Below are positions 6,202 to 11,710 of a stretch of 11,710 bases of DNA, one piece after another. The stretch covers positions 1 through 11,710 of the forward strand of contig JBELBJ010000040.1 of assembly GCA_042095375.1 (NCBI GenBank), in the 5' to 3' direction. A program made the translations under genes and the position numbers. This stretch comes from GCA-2715645 sp042095375 (GTDB lineage Bacteria > Bacteroidota > Bacteroidia > Cytophagales > MED-G16). The notes beneath the pieces are model-generated. The model saw only the letters and a list, made by a program, of their open reading frames with translations, made no database searches and was not told the origin of the DNA. Each line of letters opens with the position of its first letter. Within the stretch, counting starts at the first letter, position 1.

Positions 6202-6969
6202 ATGAGAATTTTATATAGTATTATTTTAATTGGTTTATTATCAGGAGTTGCTTATGCTCAAGATAATAATATGGATCCAACAGATCATGAGATTGCTACT
6301 TGGCAATTTAGGAGTATTAGCCCTAGTGACGTGGCTAATTTTTTATCAAATGAAGATAATGTTTTTAGAAAAGCTGTTAAATCAGCTATTGCTGAGGGAA
6401 AAATGAGACATTGGGGTTTGTTAAGAAAAGTTAATGGCAATACATCTTCAGGTCATAACTATTTTTTTTATAATGGTTTTAATAAAATAACTGATTTAGA
6501 TAATTCCCCTTGGGGTTCTGGATCTAATTTTGGATTAAAACCAGTAAAGTCAGCTGGAGTTTTAGGAACCGTTCATACATCTCCTGCTATTCAAGTATTT
6601 GCTGATAACCCAAAACCTGGAAGCTATCTAGTTATAAATTATGCTAATCCTAATGATTTAGATAAATTTATTCAACTGCAAAATGATGTTTGGAAACCGT
6701 TCATTAAAAACTTTATAAATGATCCAGAGTCATCATTGGCCGGATGGGAAGTACATAAAGTTGTTTCTCCTACAGGAAATGCGTATAACTGGAATGTTGC
6801 TACAATTGATCATTATTCAAGTTTAAGTGGTGCTATGAACCCTTTTCCTAATGGTTTTGATTGGCCTGAAGGCTTAGAAGAAATTAATAATCTTCTTCCA
6901 AATGGAAAATTTACAAGATCAGTTATATATGAAGTTGTCTTCTATGAAGGACTTGATGCAAGTAAATAA
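6202..6969 (+). CDS. Exported array protein, family C, function unknown
   Basis: A 255-residue exported protein with a clear signal peptide (cut after AYA at 17-19, mature start QDNN). It is not an obvious copy of the A or B families but has the same size, export signal and apparent two-unit build. The first unit has HEIATWQFRSI, a helix around 52-66 (VFRKAVKSAIAEG), RHWGLLRKV (69-77) and HNYFFYNGF. The second has SYLVINYANP, helix DLDKFIQLQNDVWKPFIKNF, AGWEVHKVV (180-188) and NWNVATIDHYSS. RHWGLLRKV and AGWEVHKVV occupy equivalent places, which supports an internal duplication. The function is unknown. The downstream spacer (33 bases) leads to another ATG on the same strand before the N run, so the array probably continues. 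Confidence 0.8.
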   Translation: MRILYSIILIGLLSGVAYAQDNNMDPTDHEIATWQFRSISPSDVANFLSNEDNVFRKAVKSAIAEGKMRHWGLLRKVNGNTSSGHNYFFYNGFNKITDLDNSPWGSGSNFGLKPVKSAGVLGTVHTSPAIQVFADNPKPGSYLVINYANPNDLDKFIQLQNDVWKPFIKNFINDPESSLAGWEVHKVVSPTGNAYNWNVATIDHYSSLSGAMNPFPNGFDWPEGLEEINNLLPNGKFTRSVIYEVVFYEGLDASK

Positions 6970-7002
6970 ATATTAATTTTTAGATTAAAATAAATTTTTA
7001 AA

Positions 7003-7015
7003 ATGAAAAATACAT
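7003..7015 (+). CDS. Start of a sixth array gene, cut by the N gap
   Basis: ATG AAA AAT ACA T.. begins at 7003, 33 bases after the preceding stop, with the same A/T-rich leader (TTTTTAAA before the ATG) as the other array genes. MKNT is a plausible signal-peptide beginning, like MKN of the products at 3091 and 3892. Only four codons are visible before the Ns. The identity as a further exported paralogue is inferred from position and spacing. Confidence 0.5.
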
Positions 7016-7115
7016 NNNNNNNNNNNNNNNNNNNNNNNNNNNNNNNNNNNNNNNNNNNNNNNNNNNNNNNNNNNNNNNNNNNNNNNNNNNNNNNNNNNNN
7101 NNNNNNNNNNNNNNN
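7016..7115. other. Scaffold gap of 100 N
   Basis: An uninterrupted run of exactly 100 undetermined bases, the conventional placeholder for a gap of unknown length. It hides most of a sixth array gene and the 3' end of murF, and probably a terminator between these convergent units. Distances and adjacency across it are not reliable. Confidence 0.95.
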
Positions 7116-8312
7116 TTGAAAGAGCTCTTTTTTATTTTTAAAATATTTAGCTGAAGGATAATTTTCAAGAGCATGTATCATTTCATCTCCAATTAAATAA
7201 ACTTCTTCAAAATTAAAATCATTTAAAATATTACCGATTTTAGCATGCTCATTTTTACTTTTTTTACCTAACTCAAACATATCACCTAAAAAAACTATTC
7301 TTTTTCCTTTTATGTTAGAAAAATTAGAAAGAGCCTTAATTACAGAGGTTGGATTAGCATTATATGCATCCAAAAAAATGGTACAGTTTTTTTTTTCTAT
7401 AATCTGAGATCGGTTTTGAGATGGTTCATAACTACATATTGCCTCTGCAGCTAATTTTAAATCAACACCATAATATTTACCAATTGATAGAGCAAATACA
7501 ATATTTTCAAAATTATAATCACCAATAATTTTAGTTTCAAAAATTTCATTTTCTTTTAAAAAAAATGAAATAAATGGATCTGCTTTTAAATATTCACAAT
7601 TTAAGAATGATGCTTCACCAAATAATAAATATGGCTTTTCGAATCTTTTAGAAAAATTAGAAATTACTTTATCATTGTTATTAATAAATGCAATACCATC
7701 ATTTTTAATTAAATAATCAAAAAGCTCAGACTTTCCCCTTATAACAGACTCAAAACTACCAAAGCCTTCTAAATGAACAGGAGCAATATTTGTAATTAAG
7801 CCTAAATTTGGTTGAGAAATTTCAGACAAAAAAGCTATTTCTCCAAGTCCACTTGCCCCCATTTCAATTATTGCAATATCATGCGAATCATTTAACTCAA
7901 GAATACTTAATGGAACTCCTATGTGATTATTAAAATTTCCTATAGTTGAAAATACATTAAACTTTGTTTTAAGCACTAATGAGATCAACTCTTTAGTTGT
8001 AGTTTTACCATTGCTTCCGGTCACTCCTATTACTGGTATTTGAAGTTTACTTCTATGTAGTTTAGCTAGATTTTGTAAACATACTAAAGTGTTTTCAACA
8101 TATATACATCTATCTTTTGTTTTAAATTTTTTATTACTTGTTACAGCAAAACTAGCCCCATTTGATAAAGATTCATTTATAAAATTATTTCCGTCAAAAT
8201 TATCACCTAATATCCCAAAAAATAAATTTCCTTTTTTTACACTTCTAGAATCAATGGAAACACCAGTAGATCGATTATATTTTTCATAAATATCATTTAA
8301 AATGGAATTCAT
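7116..8312 (-). CDS. murF: UDP-N-acetylmuramoyl-tripeptide--D-alanyl-D-alanine ligase, 3' end missing
   Basis: MurF adds D-Ala-D-Ala to the UDP-MurNAc-tripeptide in the cytoplasm, the last cytoplasmic step of the peptidoglycan stem peptide. The 399 visible residues contain the N-terminal substrate domain with STGVSIDSRSV..GNLFFGI, the ATP loop GVTGSNGKTTTKE (96-108), NFNNHIGVPLS (127-136), IIEMGASGLGEI (148-159), the ITNIAPVHLEGFGS region, RGKSELF (192-198, with the lysine usually carbamylated in Mur ligases), DAYNANPTS (315-323) and LGDMFELG (342-349). The family is usually about 420-450 residues, so only a few dozen C-terminal residues are lost in the N gap. A frame kept open through the Ns to 6942 would add a false tail antisense to the last exported-protein gene. 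The ATG lies 3 bases after the def stop codon, consistent with one operon. Confidence 0.93.
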
Positions 8313-8315
8313 TTA

Positions 8316-8867
8316 TTACTTTTTTGCAGGAAAAATTTTATAATCAACATCTACTTGTCCTTTACTAATTCTCAATAATTTATTTTTTATTAATCTTTTT
8401 TTGAATGAAGTTAAATAATCTGTAAATAATACACCTTCAATATGATCATATTCATGTTGAATAATTCTAGCTTTCATGCCATCAAAAACTTCTTTATGGT
8501 GTTTCCAATTCTCATCAAAGTATTCAATTTCAAGTATTGACTTTCTCTTAATTCTCTCCTTTATTAATGGAATACTTAGACAACCTTCTTCAAATTCCCA
8601 AAGATCACCCTCTTCATTTAAAACTTTAGGGTTTACAAAAACTTTTTTAAAACCTGACATATTTGGGTCATTTAAAGTTGTTCCATCTACTACAAAAACT
8701 CTAAACGGTTTTCCAATCTGTGGAGCAGCCAAACCGATACCATCAGCTAATTTCATAGTTTCAAACATGTCTTTAGAAAGTTTATTAATATCAATTTCAT
8801 CTTTGTTAATTACCAAAGCTTTCTTTTTTAATATCGAATTACCATACATATATATTGGGTATATCAT
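8316..8867 (-). CDS. def: Peptide deformylase
   Basis: Removes the formyl group from the N-terminal methionine of new proteins at the ribosome, a metal-dependent reaction. At 183 residues it has the usual bacterial length. All three signature motifs are intact: GIGLAAPQIG (43-52), EGCLSIP with metal-ligand Cys96, and QHEYDHIEG with metal ligands His138 and His142 and catalytic Glu139. The C-terminal basic tail is ordinary. Its ATG overlaps the ruvX stop codon (ATGA at 8864-8867), which suggests translational coupling. It is followed after 3 bases by murF. Confidence 0.97.
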   Translation of the reverse strand: MIYPIYMYGNSILKKKALVINKDEIDINKLSKDMFETMKLADGIGLAAPQIGKPFRVFVVDGTTLNDPNMSGFKKVFVNPKVLNEEGDLWEFEEGCLSIPLIKERIKRKSILEIEYFDENWKHHKEVFDGMKARIIQHEYDHIEGVLFTDYLTSFKKRLIKNKLLRISKGQVDVDYKIFPAKK

Positions 8868-9280
8868 ATTTTACTATTTGCTAAATAAGATTGTAAAATT
8901 AAAGAAGCACTAATTCTATCAACATTACTTTTTTCTTTCCTGTATTTTTTATTTTTTCCAGCATCCAATATCGCTTTAGAAGCAATTTTGGAAGTATATC
9001 TTTCATCAATAAGTTTTACAGGTATTAAAGGAAATGTTTTCTTTAATAATTGAATAAATTTTTTTACTATTCTAGTTGCATCCGTTGATTTACTTTTTAA
9101 GTTAAGAGGAAATCCAACTACAAATAAATCAATTTTATTATTTTCAATATAATCTTTAACAAAATCTAATACTTTATTTGATTTACATGTTTTATATGGA
9201 GAAGCAATAATTTTTAATGGATCAGTTATAGCTATACCTGTTCTTTTAGAACCATAATCAAAAGACATTATTCTTCCCAT
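8864..9280 (-). CDS. ruvX: RuvX/YqgF-family RNase H-like nuclease
   Basis: A 138-residue YqgF-type protein with an RNase H-like fold, known in other bacteria as a putative Holliday junction resolvase and for a role in 16S rRNA 5'-end maturation. The motifs are SFDYGSKRTGIA with catalytic Asp8, VVGFPLNLK (54-62), IDERYTS (91-97, with Glu93) and a C-terminal VDRISASLILQSYL with Asp121. The length is typical. Its start codon shares one base with the stop codon of the upstream hemerythrin-domain gene (TGATG at 9278-9282). It overlaps def by four bases, so these genes are almost certainly one transcript. The family call is firm; which of the two proposed roles dominates is not decided by the sequence. 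Confidence 0.93.
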   Translation of the reverse strand: MGRIMSFDYGSKRTGIAITDPLKIIASPYKTCKSNKVLDFVKDYIENNKIDLFVVGFPLNLKSKSTDATRIVKKFIQLLKKTFPLIPVKLIDERYTSKIASKAILDAGKNKKYRKEKSNVDRISASLILQSYLANSKI

Positions 9281-10041
9281 CAGTTATGAAAAGCAATATT
9301 GTCTAGGATTTTAGAGGCTTTTTTTTCTAATTCAAAAGCTTTAGGAAAGAGGATATCATTTTCTATATAGGAATGAACTGACAATTCTTCATCAAATTCT
9401 TTTAATTCTTGAAAGATTACTTTTAAATGTAAATCTTTAATATTTTTATAAGAATAATTTCTAGTAATTCCTCTTATTCCAGCCATTTCAGAATCTTCAT
9501 TTATATGATCATCAAGAATTTTTTTTATTGAATATTTTTTCATCATAAGAAGTAGAGATGAGGAATTTATACGGCCTTGATTAGCATTAAATAACTGATA
9601 AATATAATTAAAGAAATCATTTTCTTCTTCATAAATATGCTCAACAAAATCTTCAAAAAATATTGGAAAAATAAATTTTAAATCTTTAGAAAAATTAGTT
9701 TCATACTTGTTCTCATTTAAATTATTAATTAGGTTTTGAAGATATGGTAATTTATTTTTTATAAAGTAATTATGATTATCTTTCAAAAACTCAATAACTA
9801 AATTGATAGGTGATGATTTAAGATATTCATGAGCAAGTAAATTAGATTCATGTAATGAACTTCTATATCCTAATACCTTACCAAAAGATATGCCCTTACT
9901 ATCACATAAATCACTTAAATTTTCATCATAATGTTTGTAAAAATCAATACCAAATGAATTTAAAACCTTTGCATATTGATAATCATCATGAATTAGATCA
10001 AAAATTTTTTTTTTATTGAGATACTTATGATTCAGTAACAT
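9280..10041 (-). CDS. RIC/YtfE-like hemerythrin-domain protein without the N-terminal Cys pair
   Basis: A 253-residue cytoplasmic protein resembling the di-iron Fe-S-cluster repair proteins YtfE and ScdA. The C-terminal four-helix part carries the expected ligand set: His90 (DNHNYF), His135 and Glu139 (VEHIYEEE), His179 (DDHINED), and His223 and Glu227 (VHSYIEND). The 45-residue spacing from His90 to His135 and the two HxxxE pairs fit that family. The N-terminal part (about 25-55, LNSFGIDFYKHYDENLSDLC..KGI) resembles the ScdA_N domain, but YK stands where family members normally have the Cys-Cys pair. NO or oxidative-stress repair of iron centres is the family role; with the cysteines absent, a sensing or iron-donating role based on the di-iron site alone is possible. 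It is the first gene of the tightly packed ruvX-def-murF group and lies 89 bases downstream of rho. Confidence 0.75.
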   Translation of the reverse strand: MLLNHKYLNKKKIFDLIHDDYQYAKVLNSFGIDFYKHYDENLSDLCDSKGISFGKVLGYRSSLHESNLLAHEYLKSSPINLVIEFLKDNHNYFIKNKLPYLQNLINNLNENKYETNFSKDLKFIFPIFFEDFVEHIYEEENDFFNYIYQLFNANQGRINSSSLLLMMKKYSIKKILDDHINEDSEMAGIRGITRNYSYKNIKDLHLKVIFQELKEFDEELSVHSYIENDILFPKAFELEKKASKILDNIAFHN

Positions 10042-10130
10042 GAAAATAAATCTATTAATTATATTTTTAAATTGTAAGGTTATTTAGAAAAATATCTTTA
10101 ATAAATTAATGTAGAAAAAATAATAAACAT

Positions 10131-11585
10131 TTATCCGTTCATTGAAACCAAAAATTCTTCATTATTTTTAGTTCCTTTAATTTTTGATAATAAAAATTCC
10201 ATAGCTTCAATAGAATTCATATCGGCAAGATATTTACGTAAAACCCATAACCTAGATAACTCATCTTTGCTCATGAGTAGATCCTCTCTTCTAGTTCCGG
10301 AAGCCGTAACATCAATTGATGGGTAAAGTCTTCTATTAGATAGTTTTCTATCTAACTGAAGTTCCATGTTGCCAGTACCTTTAAATTCTTCAAATATAAC
10401 TTCATCCATTTTTGATCCAGTTTCGATTAAGGCCGTAGTGATAATAGTAAGAGACCCTCCATTCTCTACATTTCTTGCAGCACCAAAAAACCTTTTTGGT
10501 TTGTGTAGCGCATTGGCATCAACTCCACCAGACAAAATCTTTCCTGATGATGGGATAACGGTATTATGAGCTCTAGCTAATCTAGTTAAAGAATCTAAAA
10601 GAATTACAACATCATGTCCGCATTCAACCATTCTCTTAGATTTCTCTAGAACAATATTAGCAACTTTTACATGTCTTTCTGCTTGTTCATCAAAAGTGGA
10701 CGAAATAACTTCTGCTTTAACACTTCTAGCCATATCTGTCACTTCTTCTGGTCTTTCATCAATAAGTAAAATCATTAAATAAATTTCAGGGTGACTATCT
10801 GCTATAGCATTAGCAATTTGTTTTAAAAGCACAGTTTTTCCTGTTTTAGGCTGAGATACAATCATACCTCTTTGACCTTTACCTATTGGAGAAAAAAGAT
10901 CCATAATTCTTGTTGAATAATTATCAGACTTAGTACTTAAATTAAGTTTTTGATCTGGAAAAAGAGGAGTAAGATATCTGAAAGGAACTCTATCTCTTAC
11001 TTCTTCCGGTTTTCTACCATTAATTTCAGAAACTTCAATCAAAGCAAAATATTTTTCATTTTCTTTTGGTGGTCTTATTTTACCACTTACAGTATCTCCT
11101 GTTTTTAAACCGAATAGTTTAACTTGAGAAGGCGAAACATAAATATCATCTGGACTAGCTAAATAATTATAGTCACTACTTCTTAGAAAACCATAACCAT
11201 CTTGCATCATTTCTAGAACCCCCTCACTTTCTATTACACCTTCAAATTCTTTTAGATCAGATTCAAATTTAGCTTTTCTCTTAAGATATTCTTCTCTTGG
11301 AAGTTTTTTTCTAACATTGGTTTTATCGTCTTCTATTTCGTTTTTACCATTAACTTTTTTTACAGATGAATTTGTATTTTTTAAAGAAGTCTTAGTTTTT
11401 TTATCATCACTTTTTTTATCATCACTTTTTTTATCATTTTTTGGTTTAGCAACAGCTTGCTCATCTATAATTTTATAAATTAGATCTTTTTTAGAAATTT
11501 TTGTAATACCACTAATTTTTAAACCTTCAGCTATAGTTTTTAACTCTGATAAAAGCTTATCATTTAATTGTTCAATTGTATACAT
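10131..11585 (-). CDS. rho: Transcription termination factor Rho
   Basis: The hexameric RNA-dependent ATPase that ends transcription at untranslated RNA. The 484 residues comprise a Rho_N SAP-like domain (about 1-42, LNDKLLSELKTIAEGL), a charged lysine/aspartate-rich linker (about 46-95), a cold-shock-like RNA-binding domain (about 115-195, with DGYGFLRS), and the RecA-like ATPase. The ATPase shows Walker A QPKTGKT (245-251), LLIDERPEEVTDM (273-285), Walker B DVVILLDSLTRLARAHN (325-341, Asp331), the KPKRFFGAARN Q-loop region and RKLSNRRLYPSID towards the C-terminus. It is somewhat longer than the E. coli protein (419 residues) because of the linker, as is common in Bacteroidota. It is transcribed in the same direction as the following block; no terminator is visible between them. 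Confidence 0.97.
   Translation of the reverse strand: MYTIEQLNDKLLSELKTIAEGLKISGITKISKKDLIYKIIDEQAVAKPKNDKKSDDKKSDDKKTKTSLKNTNSSVKKVNGKNEIEDDKTNVRKKLPREEYLKRKAKFESDLKEFEGVIESEGVLEMMQDGYGFLRSSDYNYLASPDDIYVSPSQVKLFGLKTGDTVSGKIRPPKENEKYFALIEVSEINGRKPEEVRDRVPFRYLTPLFPDQKLNLSTKSDNYSTRIMDLFSPIGKGQRGMIVSQPKTGKTVLLKQIANAIADSHPEIYLMILLIDERPEEVTDMARSVKAEVISSTFDEQAERHVKVANIVLEKSKRMVECGHDVVILLDSLTRLARAHNTVIPSSGKILSGGVDANALHKPKRFFGAARNVENGGSLTIITTALIETGSKMDEVIFEEFKGTGNMELQLDRKLSNRRLYPSIDVTASGTRREDLLMSKDELSRLWVLRKYLADMNSIEAMEFLLSKIKGTKNNEEFLVSMNG
11403..11432 (-). repeat. 15-bp tandem repeat in the rho linker
   Basis: Two perfect copies of a 15-base unit (plus strand ATCATCACTTTTTTT) follow one another, with partial copies on both sides. 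They encode the repeated peptide DDKKS in the charged linker of Rho. The T7 runs make it prone to replication slippage in steps of five codons, so linker length may vary between strains. Confidence 0.75.
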
Positions 11586-11710
11586 GGGTAAAAATTTAAT
11601 TATTACGATTACTAATATTTACTATTAAAGTTTTGATTATATCTTTTTCTGGAAATTTCAGAAATCGTTTGAAGTGGCAATGTTAGCACAATATTGTAAA
11701 TATTTCAAAT
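11586..11710. other. Region upstream of rho, no gene seen
   Basis: The 125 bases upstream of the rho ATG hold no open reading frame of note. A weak hairpin (TTTCTG 11646-11651, CAGAAA 11659-11664) and a perfect 10-base palindrome ACAATATTGT (11688-11697) are present. No clear TAnnTTTG element on the minus strand was found. The rho leader and promoter presumably lie here or beyond the window. Confidence 0.5.

Noticed and set aside
3091..6969. Array as a polysaccharide-utilisation locus or a T9SS cargo cluster
   Set aside because: No SusC/SusD-like gene, glycoside hydrolase or recognisable T9SS C-terminal sorting domain is visible among these products.
8089..8913. Plus-strand frames at 8089-8289 and 8476-8913
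   Set aside because: They are antisense to murF and def, both firmly identified by motifs; no independent evidence for coding.
10366..10569. Plus-strand frame of 67 codons
   Set aside because: Antisense to the conserved ATPase part of rho; composition follows the complementary gene.

Overview
The window looks like chromosomal scaffold from an AT-rich member of the Bacteroidota, most likely a flavobacterium. This is inferred from very low GC, A/T-rich leaders without Shine-Dalgarno sequences, two TAnnTTTG-type -7 promoter elements, signal peptides ending in ..SQ, ..AQ or ..GQ, and the gene families present. It contains a run of exactly 100 N (7016-7115), the usual placeholder for a scaffold gap of unknown size, so the two sides may not be truly adjacent.

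Layout. Left edge: a tRNA-Val(UAC) on the minus strand, cut by the window start. Then a plus-strand lipoprotein gene (221-1009) fusing an NTF2/SnoaL-like domain to an antibiotic-biosynthesis-monooxygenase (ABM)-like domain. It ends at a strong hairpin terminator shared with a convergent minus-strand pair: a PHB-depolymerase/feruloyl-esterase-like lipoprotein (2008-2979) followed by a class IV-type histone-deacetylase-family hydrolase (1079-1981).

The middle (3091-6969, continuing into the gap at 7003) is the unusual part. Five consecutive plus-strand genes encode similar-sized (228-259 aa) exported proteins with signal peptides. They fall into families in the order A-B-A'-B'-C, and the start of a sixth gene is visible just before the N run. 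I do not recognise them as any characterised system. Each appears to consist of two repeats of a beta-alpha-beta-beta unit resembling dimeric alpha/beta-barrel (ABM-like) domains. A double hairpin lies between the first two genes.

Right of the gap is a minus-strand housekeeping block: rho, a RIC/YtfE-like hemerythrin-domain protein lacking the usual N-terminal Cys pair, ruvX (yqgF), def and murF. The last four are packed with overlaps or a 3-nt gap and are probably one transcript. murF runs into the N gap, so its last residues are missing. Any reading of murF continuing through the Ns to position 6942 is an artefact on the antisense strand of the last exported-protein gene.

How the genes work together: the right block serves translation and N-terminal processing, wall synthesis, recombination/rRNA processing, Fe-S or NO stress and transcription termination. 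The exported array has no assignable reaction. Its co-orientation, short spacing and apparent duplication history suggest that its products act together in the periplasm or outside the cell.
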